NCBI RefSeq assembly: GCF_040544485.1
Contig: NZ_JBDZDV010000001.1
Location: 62,001 to 126,000, forward strand
Direction of reading: 5' to 3'
DNA: 64,000 bases
From: Lacicoccus halitifaciens
Lineage (GTDB): Bacteria > Bacillota > Bacilli > Staphylococcales > Salinicoccaceae
The translations under genes and the position numbers were made by a program. Positions 17,655-25,742 of the stretch are shown here, piece after piece; within the stretch, counting starts at the first letter, position 1; every line of letters starts with the position of its first letter. Below the pieces are notes generated by a model that was not told the origin of the DNA, made no database searches, and saw only the letters and a program-made list of their open reading frames with translations.

Positions 17655-18953
17655 GTGGAAAAATTTCATTTTATTGGTATTAAAGGTGCAGGCATGAGTG
17701 CTTTGGCGCAGGTGCTCCACGATCTGGGCCATGAGGTCCGCGGTTCCGATATTGATAAGGAAGTATTTACAGAATTTCAGTTGAGGGATAAAGGGATTGA
17801 AATCCTTCCTTTCGATGCGGACAATATTGTGGAGGGGTATACTTATATTGCAGGCAATGCCTTCAAGGACGATCATATAGAAATAAAAAAAGCGCTGGAC
17901 ATGGGATATAAAGTCGTGCGCTATCATAAATATCTGGCCGACTTCATGAAGGGCTTCACATCCATCGCCGTCACCGGAGCGCATGGCAAGACATCGACCA
18001 CGGGTCTGCTCAGCCATGTCATGAACGGCGATGTCGAGACGACCTTCCTGATCGGTGACGGTACAGGGTTCGGCATAAAGGAGAGCAGCTATTTCACATT
18101 TGAATCATGTGAATATAAGAGGCACTTCCTCAGCTACCACCCGGATTACGCAATCATCACCAACATCGATTTCGATCATCCGGATTATTTCAAGGATCTG
18201 GATGATGTCGTCGATGCGTTCGACGAAATGGCCTCCCAGGCGGGAAAAGCGGTCATCGCTTACGGTGGTGACGGCAATATTTCAAGGATCGATGTCGATG
18301 TGCCGCTTTATACTTACGGCATAGAAGGCGACTATGACATCGTCGCATCGAACATCAGATTTGCAGAAGGCGGCACACAGTTTGATGTGACCATTGGCGA
18401 TGAGTACCGGGATACGTTCAAGATTCCGATGTTCGGGGATCACCATGTGCTGAACTCACTGTCCGTCATCGCGGTATGCTACCTCGAGTCGCTGAACATG
18501 GAAAACATCAAGTCTGCGTTCCTGACTTTCGGCGGCGTTAAACGGCGTTTCAGTGAAACATATATCAATGAGATGGTCATCGTGGACGATTACGCCCACC
18601 ATCCGAAAGAGATCAGGGCGACGCTCGAAACGGCGCGGAAGAAATATCCGGAGCGGGAAATCGTCTCGGTTTTCCAGCCGCATACTTTTTCAAGGACCGA
18701 GAAGTTCCTGAACGAGTTTGCAGAAGCGCTGAATGGTTCCGATAAGACATATATCGTGGACATATTCGGCTCTGCAAGGGAATCTGCAGGCAACCTGTCC
18801 AGTGCAGACCTGGTGGAGCTCATCCCGGATGCGACGGTATTGAATGATGACGATATCAGTCTTTTGAATAATCATCCGGAAGCAGTCATCATCTTCATGG
18901 GTGCCGGAGATATCCAAAAGTATGAGAAGAGATTCACTGAATTATTATCATAA
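17655..18953 (+). CDS. murC: UDP-N-acetylmuramate--L-alanine ligase
   Basis: Cytosolic ATP-dependent ligase adding the first L-alanine to UDP-MurNAc in peptidoglycan synthesis. The N-terminal FHFIGIKGAGMSALAQ loop binds the UDP moiety, GAHGKTSTTGL is the ATP P-loop, and NIDFDHPDYF and VDDYAHHPKEI are family hallmarks. I chose the GTG at 17655, which begins the conserved region; an upstream ATG at 17613 adds non-conserved residues and overlaps the FtsK-like gene. The protein has 432 residues, as in staphylococci. Confidence 0.95.
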   Translation: MEKFHFIGIKGAGMSALAQVLHDLGHEVRGSDIDKEVFTEFQLRDKGIEILPFDADNIVEGYTYIAGNAFKDDHIEIKKALDMGYKVVRYHKYLADFMKGFTSIAVTGAHGKTSTTGLLSHVMNGDVETTFLIGDGTGFGIKESSYFTFESCEYKRHFLSYHPDYAIITNIDFDHPDYFKDLDDVVDAFDEMASQAGKAVIAYGGDGNISRIDVDVPLYTYGIEGDYDIVASNIRFAEGGTQFDVTIGDEYRDTFKIPMFGDHHVLNSLSVIAVCYLESLNMENIKSAFLTFGGVKRRFSETYINEMVIVDDYAHHPKEIRATLETARKKYPEREIVSVFQPHTFSRTEKFLNEFAEALNGSDKTYIVDIFGSARESAGNLSSADLVELIPDATVLNDDDISLLNNHPEAVIIFMGAGDIQKYEKRFTELLS

Positions 18954-19042
18954 TTATTGAAATTAATGTTTACAGCGTAAGGATTTAGGCTATTTTAAAT
19001 AATGAATAAAAAATTGACAGAAGAATATGGAGGCGTTTAATT

Positions 19043-19564
19043 ATGGATTGGCAGCTTATACTCGCTATAGCCGCAGGCATAGCAGCAATCGCACTGCTTG
19101 TAGTCGCAATTGCTATTGCTTATGTTTTAATACCTGTTAAAAAGAATCTTGATCATATTGCAAAAACACTTGATGGTGTCGAAGGTCAGATTCAGGGGAT
19201 CACAAGAGAATCCACCGACTTACTTCATAAAGCTAACCGTCTGACTGAAGATATCCAGGGTAAATCCCAGAAACTGAACTCAGTCGTCGAAGCAGTTCAG
19301 GGTATGGGTGATTCAGTGAACAACCTGAACAGTTCAGTGGACAGGGTGACGAATTCCATCACTCACAACATCTCGCAAAATGAGGAGAAAATCTCCCAGG
19401 TTGTCCAGTGGTCGAACGTCGCAATGGAAGTTGCAGACAAGTGGCAGATGAGGCAGAGAAGGAACAAAGCCTACAATACGAACACACGCCCTGCCGGTGA
19501 TGATGAAAATCTGCCGGTCGCTGTAAACTCACCGAGCACAGACAATCAGAATCAGAACAGATGA
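19043..19564 (+). CDS. ytxG: DUF948 protein (YtxG)
   Basis: 173-residue membrane-anchored protein with one N-terminal transmembrane helix (about residues 5-30) and a following long helical region (VKKNLDHIAKTLDGVEGQI) typical of DUF948, then a polar tail. The role is unknown; homologues respond to general stress in Bacillus. The RBS is GGAGG. It is followed after 39 bases by the YtxH gene, the standard ytxGH pair. Confidence 0.87.
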   Translation: MDWQLILAIAAGIAAIALLVVAIAIAYVLIPVKKNLDHIAKTLDGVEGQIQGITRESTDLLHKANRLTEDIQGKSQKLNSVVEAVQGMGDSVNNLNSSVDRVTNSITHNISQNEEKISQVVQWSNVAMEVADKWQMRQRRNKAYNTNTRPAGDDENLPVAVNSPSTDNQNQNR

Positions 19565-19603
19565 TACTCGTTTTAAAATCGAAAAGGGAGGTCTTCAAAG
19601 TTT

Positions 19604-20086
19604 ATGGAAACTTATAATAGAGATCGCCACCTGCACGGTGTGGAAGAATATGAAGAGCAGATCAACACTACAACCGGACGCGATTTCTCGATCGGTCTGG
19701 TGATCGGCCTGATTGTCGGTACAGTGGGAGGCTTGTTCCTGGCTCCGAAATCCGGCGATGCCCTCCGGGATGATATTTCTGACACAACCAACAAATTCAC
19801 CGGGACATTCAACTCCAAACAGGACGACAGTTCCGGCGACGATTCACTGAAAGCGAAAGCAGAACAGAAAACCGAAGAGCTGCGTGAAAAGCTCGAGGGG
19901 AAAAAAGATGATATGGTCGTCAAGAAAAGCGAAAGCGAAGAAAAGAAGCGCATAAAAGAGCTGGATGAAAAAGAGATACAGGCGCAGAGAAGGGCCATCC
20001 AGGACGATGTTGCAGATGAAGGGACACAGGATCCGCGCAGAGTGGATATGTCCAAGTATGCAGAAAAGCCGGATGAAGAAAAATAG
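19604..20086 (+). CDS. ytxH: YtxH-domain protein
   Basis: 160-residue protein with one hydrophobic helix (about residues 28-48, GLVIGLIVGTVGGLFLAPKSG) that gives the YtxH signature APKSGDALRDDI, followed by a highly charged helical tail. It is presumably an inner-face membrane protein with a stress-related role. It is paired with ytxG and ends in a hairpin terminator. It resembles the protein at 6031-6681 only in overall design. Confidence 0.87.
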   Translation: METYNRDRHLHGVEEYEEQINTTTGRDFSIGLVIGLIVGTVGGLFLAPKSGDALRDDISDTTNKFTGTFNSKQDDSSGDDSLKAKAEQKTEELREKLEGKKDDMVVKKSESEEKKRIKELDEKEIQAQRRAIQDDVADEGTQDPRRVDMSKYAEKPDEEK

Positions 20087-20095
20087 TATCATGAC

Positions 20096-20128
20096 AACCA
20101 CATGCTGATGCATGTGGTTTATTTTTTG
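20096..20128 (+). terminator. Terminator after ytxH
   Basis: AACCACATGC and GCATGTGGTT pair around TGAT, followed by TTATTTTTT. Confidence 0.88.
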
Positions 20129-20238
20129 CCGCTTTTGTGATTTTTAGAACAAACAATCAAATTATGGTGTATCCTTCGGTCTTTTCGTGGTATTATTAAA
20201 AACAAACGCTTACATTATTAACTCGGGGGTGTATATAT

Positions 20239-21234
20239 ATGACGGTAACTATCTATGATGTGGCGCGTGAAGCGAAAGTTTCCATGGCCACAGTGTCTCG
20301 AGTACTTAATGGCAATCCAAACGTCAAACCAGAGACCAGAAAAAAAGTTAAGGAAGTCATAAAAAGGTTAAATTACAGGCCCAACGCAATTGCCCGTGGA
20401 CTTGCAAGCAAGAAAACGACAACTGTAGGGGTGATCATACCGGATATCTCGAATCTCTATTATTCTTCACTGGCCAGGGGTCTTGATGATATCGCGGAAA
20501 TGTACAATTATCAGACCATCATCACAAATACGGACAACAATCCTGAAAAGGAAAGGGATTCGTTTTTGAACCTTGTCAGTAAACAGGTGGACGGCATCGT
20601 CTTCCTTGGAGGCACGATAAATGACGAAACCATCGAGGACATCAAAAACTCGAATGTGCCGGTCGTCATTTGCGGGACCAGTGAAAAAGATGCGAATCTG
20701 CCATCCGTGAACATCGATTATTTCAAGGCGATCAAAGAAGTGGCGACCCATCTGCTCGATAAAGGTGCCAAGGACATCTATTTCATCAAGGCACTGTACT
20801 CAGAGCAGCTTGAGCGCCATATCGAAGACGGCTTGAAAGAAGCTTATAAAGAGTACGATCTGCCTTTCAAGGAAGAGTATACCCGGGAAGTTGCGACGCA
20901 TTACCATGCGGGCAGGGAAGTCTTTGACAGGCTGATCGACGAGGATGATAACGTGGATGTCCTCCTCACGATGAGCGATGAAGCGGCTGTCGGCATGCTC
21001 CACGGGGCGCTCGACCGCGGCATCAGCTTCCCGAACAGGCTGCAGCTGGTCAGCTGCAGCAACACACGGCTTGTGCATATGATGCGGCCGCCTGTGACGA
21101 GCATAGCGATACCGCTGTACGATATCGGCGCTGTCGGCATGAGACTTTTGACCAAGTACATGAAAGATGAGCCGGTGGATGAACCGAATGTGATCCTGCC
21201 GTATGCCATCGAGTACAGGGCTTCCACAAAATGA
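20239..21234 (+). CDS. ccpA: Catabolite control protein A
   Basis: LacI-family master regulator of carbon catabolite control; with HPr-Ser-P it binds cre sites. The helix-turn-helix is at residues 4-24 (IYDVAREAKVSMATVSRVLN), followed by the hinge helix region with NAIARGLASKKT and a periplasmic-binding-protein-like core. It has 331 residues, normal length. GGGGGTG is the RBS. Upstream, at about 20202-20214, AAACGCTTACA matches the right half of a cre site, so weak autoregulation is possible. It sits beside the acetate genes, as in other Bacillales. Confidence 0.95.
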   Translation: MTVTIYDVAREAKVSMATVSRVLNGNPNVKPETRKKVKEVIKRLNYRPNAIARGLASKKTTTVGVIIPDISNLYYSSLARGLDDIAEMYNYQTIITNTDNNPEKERDSFLNLVSKQVDGIVFLGGTINDETIEDIKNSNVPVVICGTSEKDANLPSVNIDYFKAIKEVATHLLDKGAKDIYFIKALYSEQLERHIEDGLKEAYKEYDLPFKEEYTREVATHYHAGREVFDRLIDEDDNVDVLLTMSDEAAVGMLHGALDRGISFPNRLQLVSCSNTRLVHMMRPPVTSIAIPLYDIGAVGMRLLTKYMKDEPVDEPNVILPYAIEYRASTK

Positions 21235-21240
21235 ATGAAT

Positions 21241-21287
21241 AAAACCTCTGAACGGAGTGAAATTGCTCCGGACAGAGGTTTTTTATA
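21241..21287. terminator. Bidirectional terminator between ccpA and acuC
   Basis: AAAACCTCTG and CAGAGGTTTT arms enclose a second paired block, CGGAG/CTCCG. An A-run and T-run on opposite sides let it serve both converging genes; it overlaps the acuC 3' end. Confidence 0.85.
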
Positions 21288-22431
21288 TTTGATCCAGATA
21301 CATCAAAATCCTCTGGAGCATATTATCATTCTTCTCGGTGATGTCGCTGCGGCGGGGGATATCTTCAAAATCGCTTAAATCATCCTGCCATTCAACCGGA
21401 AACTCGACTTTGCATCTGGGGCGGTACTTGTCGATGAATGGCTCGGGGAGGCGCCCTGAAGGCGGCTCTTCACCGAGCATGGCGAGCCATATCTGCGCCC
21501 ACATGCGCGGCACGACCTGCCATATGTTGTACCCGCCGCCGCCCACGGCGATCCATTTGCCTTCCGTATACTTATCACTCAGCCTGTTCACGATGCGGGG
21601 GATCTCTTCATATGATTTCGAGGTCAGTGAAAGGTGGGTCATCGGGTCGCGGTAATGTGCATCGACCCCGTTCTGGCTCAGGATGATGTCCGGTTTGAAC
21701 CGGATGATCGCTTTTTCTATACTCTGCTCGAATATGCTTAAAAATGAATCGTCTTCGGTGAATGCATCGACAGGCAGGTTGACGGAGAAGCCGAAGCCGT
21801 CATCACTGCCCCGCTCAGTCGTGGAACCGGTCCCCGGAAAGAGATATCTTCCCGTCTCATGGATGGAGTAGGTCATCACTTCATTCGTATTATAGAACGC
21901 CCACTGGACGCCGTCCCCGTGGTGGGCATCGGTATCGATGTAGAGGACTTTCATGCCGTAATGTTTCCTCATATATTCTATTGCGACGGCGGAATCATTG
22001 TATATGCAGAATCCGCTGGCCCTGCCTGTAAACCCGTGGTGCAGGCCGCCGGCGAGGCTCAGCACCTTTTTGGCATTGCCTTTCATCACTTCATCGACGG
22101 CAGCGAGGGTGGCGCCGACGAGCATACTGCTCTTTTCATGCATATCGTCAAAAGTCGGGGTGTCGTCGGTGTTCAGACCGTAGCTTTCAAGCTGGGAGTC
22201 GGAAAGCCCGCCATTACCGGCCTGCTTCACCGCTTCGATATAATCCGGCTTGTGCACGAGCAGAAGTTCTTCATCAGTGGCCGGTCTAGGTTTGATGATG
22301 TCCTCATCTTTTAAAAAACCGGCATCCATCAGTAAATCAGTTGTCATCTTCACACGCATTTGATTAAAGGGGTGTTGATCATTGAACCGGTATTTCAATA
22401 ATGATTTGTCGTACACGTATAATGGTTTCAT
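21283..22431 (-). CDS. acuC: AcuC, class I HDAC-like protein deacetylase
   Basis: 382-residue zinc-dependent deacetylase-fold protein. In Bacillus, AcuC removes the acetyl group that AcuA places on acetyl-CoA synthetase and so reactivates it. Metal and catalytic motifs are clear: YIDTDAHHGDGVQWAF, the HHGFTGRASGFC loop, LSQNGVDAH and VGGGGYN. Its start overlaps the acuB stop by 4 bases, so it ends an acuA-acuB-acuC operon divergent from acsA. The specific target is inferred from the context. Confidence 0.93.
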   Translation of the reverse strand: MKPLYVYDKSLLKYRFNDQHPFNQMRVKMTTDLLMDAGFLKDEDIIKPRPATDEELLLVHKPDYIEAVKQAGNGGLSDSQLESYGLNTDDTPTFDDMHEKSSMLVGATLAAVDEVMKGNAKKVLSLAGGLHHGFTGRASGFCIYNDSAVAIEYMRKHYGMKVLYIDTDAHHGDGVQWAFYNTNEVMTYSIHETGRYLFPGTGSTTERGSDDGFGFSVNLPVDAFTEDDSFLSIFEQSIEKAIIRFKPDIILSQNGVDAHYRDPMTHLSLTSKSYEEIPRIVNRLSDKYTEGKWIAVGGGGYNIWQVVPRMWAQIWLAMLGEEPPSGRLPEPFIDKYRPRCKVEFPVEWQDDLSDFEDIPRRSDITEKNDNMLQRILMYLDQI

Positions 22432-23072
22432 CGTGTACCCATCTTATCAGGTGTCAGGACATTGAAGCCTTCATCCTGTAATTTCTGTATGGCGAATCTC
22501 GGGTTCATGGCCCGGATGCGCAGTACGATGATTTTATTCCCTTTAGTCTCTTTGTTGCGGTAGACCGACACACTGATGATCCTGATGTTCAAATCCTTGA
22601 AAATCTTCCCGATGTCATAAATGACGCCGGTCCTGTCCTCGATATCAATCTCGATGATGGAACCGGGCTCTTTGATGCCGGTCAGCTCGAGGAATGTGTT
22701 CAGCATATCCTTCTGGGTGACGATGCCCACTATGCTGCCGTCACGGACGACGGGGATTGCACCGATTGAAAAATGATAAAAATCCAGGGCGATCTCCTCG
22801 ACGAAATCGAGTGGGTGACAATATGTCACATTGGTCCTCATGATCCTCGACAACGGCTGGCCGAGATTCATACCTGGATCCTCATCCGATAATACGGAGG
22901 GCAGGGTCATCTTGATGTCCCTGTCGGATACGATGCCTACGAGTTTTTCCTCTTCATTGACGATCGGCACATGCCTGAATGAATGCCGGGCCATCATATC
23001 CAAAGCGTCTTCTATAGTATTTCCGGGTGACAGGGTGCGCACCGGAGATGTCATAATTCTTTCTACCAACAT
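22428..23072 (-). CDS. acuB: AcuB-like CBS/ACT domain protein
   Basis: 214 residues: two CBS domains (about 1-130, with MTSPVRTLSPGNTIEDAL and IVSDRDIKMTL) and a C-terminal ACT domain (about 138-210). CBS pairs usually sense adenine nucleotides, so it may tune the acetylation cycle of AcsA, though its exact role is not established. I chose the ATG at 23072, with AAGGAGG 9 bases upstream, over the longer reading from 23093. It is coupled to acuC by an ATGA overlap, and its RBS lies next to the acuA stop. Confidence 0.9.
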   Translation of the reverse strand: MLVERIMTSPVRTLSPGNTIEDALDMMARHSFRHVPIVNEEEKLVGIVSDRDIKMTLPSVLSDEDPGMNLGQPLSRIMRTNVTYCHPLDFVEEIALDFYHFSIGAIPVVRDGSIVGIVTQKDMLNTFLELTGIKEPGSIIEIDIEDRTGVIYDIGKIFKDLNIRIISVSVYRNKETKGNKIIVLRIRAMNPRFAIQKLQDEGFNVLTPDKMGTR

Positions 23073-23092
23073 ATTTTGAATCCTCCTTGACA

Positions 23093-23725
23093 TTAAAAAA
23101 AGAAACGGTTTTTGAATCGGATCTTATCGAATTCCATCATCTGGTCCCTTGTGATGTTTTTCCCCACGCGGGCCATCAGGGTGTTCGCCGGATGCGCCGA
23201 AATTTCCGGATCGTTCGTCTGGTACACTTCAAAGCCTGCACTGGCCATCAGTCTGATCATGATATCTTTATATTCATACACATCGAGGCCTGTGTTTTTC
23301 AGGTCCCAGTGCCAGTAATATTCAGTCGTTATGATGATATAGTTCTCAACGAAGGGGTCTTCCATGGACAGCTGGATCATTTTCTTTCCGATGCCGCCGC
23401 TGCGGTGGTCGAGTGTTATTTCGACCGCACCGAGCTCAAGAAGGTAGGGCAGGTTGCCGTCCGACCATCTTTCCATCGGGTCGGGGTAATGGTAAGTGAC
23501 ATAACCGACGATATGGGTGCCTTCACGGGCGATGATGACCCGGCCTTCTTCAAGTTCGGATATCTCCAGAAGCGCCTCGTACTGCTCTTCCGGCACCCTG
23601 AAAGCATCCAAACCTTCATCAAATGTACAGGAGGAGAGCATCTCATGGGACGCCGGCCCCTCTACGGTGATTTCCCTGCCGTCGATGCTCATCTTCTCCT
23701 GATGATACGTTTTTTGGTGCTGCAC
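23093..23725 (-). CDS. acuA: AcuA GNAT acetyltransferase
   Basis: GNAT-fold N-acetyltransferase of 210 residues, the length known for AcuA, which acetylates a catalytic lysine of acetyl-CoA synthetase and shuts it off. The acetyl-CoA loop is seen as EITLDHRSGGIGKKMI; the conserved ITTEYYWHWDLKNTGLDVYE block follows. I chose the GTG at 23725, 7 bases after GGAGG; the first in-frame GTG (23731) abuts that site. It is divergent from acsA and first gene of the acuABC operon. Confidence 0.92.
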   Translation of the reverse strand: MQHQKTYHQEKMSIDGREITVEGPASHEMLSSCTFDEGLDAFRVPEEQYEALLEISELEEGRVIIAREGTHIVGYVTYHYPDPMERWSDGNLPYLLELGAVEITLDHRSGGIGKKMIQLSMEDPFVENYIIITTEYYWHWDLKNTGLDVYEYKDIMIRLMASAGFEVYQTNDPEISAHPANTLMARVGKNITRDQMMEFDKIRFKNRFFF

Positions 23726-23826
23726 ATTCACACCTCCCGGAACTTTAGTTTTAAAAATTTTGAAAAGTACGTTAACATTATTATATACTATGAATAGAAA
23801 ACATAAAACTTATAGGGGGATGTAGT

Positions 23827-25539
23827 ATGAAAGTAGAGTTATATCAAGCCACGGATGAAAATCCGAATATGAAAAATTATGATGAGGTTTATGAAAATTT
23901 CGACTGGGATGAGATCAAAGAGAATTTTTCCTGGTCAAAAACCAATAAATTCAACATGGCATACGAGTGCATCGATAAACATGTGGATGAAGGCTACGGA
24001 GACAAGGATGCACTGTATTATAAAAACGGGGATGAAAAATCATCCTATACATTCAAAGATATGAAGGAAGCTTCCAACAAGGCGGCGAATATACTGAAAG
24101 ATGAAGCCGGCGTTGAGAAGGGTGACAGGGTGTTCATTTTCATGGCACGCTCACCTGAACTTTATTTCACCCTGCTCGGTGCTCTGAAAGTCGGGGCGAT
24201 CGTCGGTCCGCTATTCGAGGCATTCATGGAGAAGGCGGTCAAGGACAGGCTTGAAAACAGCGATGCGAAAGTGATCGTGACGACACCTGAACTGGTGGAC
24301 CGCATACCGGAGAAAGACCTGCCGAACCTTGAAAAAGTGATCGTGGTCGGGAAGGTTGAAGATGAAAATCATCTGGATTTCAACGCTGCTTTTGAAAACG
24401 CTTCAGAAGAATTCGATATCGAATGGCTGGATAAGGAAGACGGCATGATCCTGCATTACACAAGCGGATCCACCGGACAGCCAAAAGGTGTTTTGCATGT
24501 GCATTATGCCATGATCCAGCAGTATATTTCAGGCAAATATGTACTCGACCTTAAAGAGGACGATGTCTACTGGTGCACAGCAGATCCGGGCTGGGTGACG
24601 GGGACGTCCTACGGCATCTTCGCTCCATGGCTCAACAGGGTGACGAACGTCGTCGTCGGCGGGAGGTTCTCCCCTGAAGCATGGTATGGTGCGATTGAAG
24701 ACCTTAAGGTCACAGTCTGGTACAGTGCCCCGACGGCATTCCGCATGCTGATGGGTGCAGGCGATGAAATCGTCAAAGATTATGATTTGAGCTCACTGCG
24801 CCATCTGCTGTCAGTGGGTGAACCGCTGAATCCTGAAGTAGTGAAGTGGGGCATGGAAGTCTTCAACCTGAGGATACATGACACATGGTGGATGACTGAA
24901 ACCGGTGCACATATGATCACCAACTTCCCTGCCATGGATATCAAGGGCGGTTCCATGGGCAAACCGATCCCGGGTGTGGAGGCGGCCATCATCGATGATG
25001 AGGGCAACGAGCTGCCGCCGAACAGGATGGGTAACCTGGCGCTTAAGACAGGGTGGCCTGCAATGATGAGGGAAATCTGGAAGAACAAGCCGAAATATGA
25101 CTCATACTTCATCGGGGAATGGTATGTATCCGGAGACTCCGCATACAAGGACGAAGACGGCTACTACTGGTTCCAGGGACGTGTGGATGACGTCATCATG
25201 ACAGCGGGTGAAAGGGTCGGGCCGTTCGAGATCGAATCGAAGCTGGTGGAGCACCCGGCAGTCCAGGAAGCGGGCGTGATCGGCAAGCCCGATCCTGTCA
25301 GAGGTGAAATCGTCAAAGCCTTCATCGCTTTAAAGAAAGGGCATGAGGCTTCCGATGAATTGAAGGAAGAAATCAGGAAGTTTGTCAAAGAGGGTCTGGC
25401 TGCACATGCTGCACCGAGGGAAATCGAATTCAAGGACAAGCTGCCGAAGACGAGAAGCGGTAAGATCATGCGCCGTGTACTTAAGGCATGGGAACTGAAC
25501 ATTGATGCCGGCGATTTATCGAGCATGGACGATGACTAA
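23827..25539 (+). CDS. acsA: Acetyl-CoA synthetase
   Basis: AMP-forming enzyme activating acetate to acetyl-CoA, 570 residues. ANL-superfamily motifs are visible: YTSGSTGQPKGVLHVH (phosphate loop), TWWMTETGAHM and the C-terminal LPKTRSGKIMRRVLK, whose Lys in SGK is the expected acetylation target of AcuA. It is transcribed divergently from acuABC across a 101-base gap. In that gap, ACGTTAACA near 23769 matches half of a CcpA cre site; the other half is poor. The RBS is GGGGGATG. Confidence 0.95.
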   Translation: MKVELYQATDENPNMKNYDEVYENFDWDEIKENFSWSKTNKFNMAYECIDKHVDEGYGDKDALYYKNGDEKSSYTFKDMKEASNKAANILKDEAGVEKGDRVFIFMARSPELYFTLLGALKVGAIVGPLFEAFMEKAVKDRLENSDAKVIVTTPELVDRIPEKDLPNLEKVIVVGKVEDENHLDFNAAFENASEEFDIEWLDKEDGMILHYTSGSTGQPKGVLHVHYAMIQQYISGKYVLDLKEDDVYWCTADPGWVTGTSYGIFAPWLNRVTNVVVGGRFSPEAWYGAIEDLKVTVWYSAPTAFRMLMGAGDEIVKDYDLSSLRHLLSVGEPLNPEVVKWGMEVFNLRIHDTWWMTETGAHMITNFPAMDIKGGSMGKPIPGVEAAIIDDEGNELPPNRMGNLALKTGWPAMMREIWKNKPKYDSYFIGEWYVSGDSAYKDEDGYYWFQGRVDDVIMTAGERVGPFEIESKLVEHPAVQEAGVIGKPDPVRGEIVKAFIALKKGHEASDELKEEIRKFVKEGLAAHAAPREIEFKDKLPKTRSGKIMRRVLKAWELNIDAGDLSSMDDD

Positions 25540-25586
25540 AGTGTTCCAACCCTAAATCAGGGGGGAGATGTATAACTAAAAGGCAG

Positions 25587-25713
25587 GAGAGGCGTGTGAA
25601 AACGCCTCTTCAAGCCGTTATATTGTCAGAATTATTTTTAAATTCCTTGTTTGTGGAATACTTCACTTGAATATGTCATAATAAGGTCTGTAAGTGTTAT
25701 GCCTCAGCATAAC
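25587..25713 (+). promoter_or_regulatory. Two hairpins between acsA and fhs
   Basis: A first hairpin, GAGAGGCGT/ACGCCTCTTC (about 25587-25611), lacks a T-run. A second, GTTATGC-CTCA-GCATAAC (25696-25713), lies about 30 bases before the fhs start and is followed by an AT-rich stretch. The first may end acsA transcripts weakly and the second could be an operator or attenuator. Both calls are inference. Confidence 0.4.
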
Positions 25714-25742
25714 TCAATATTTTTCATTTAGGAGATGAGATA

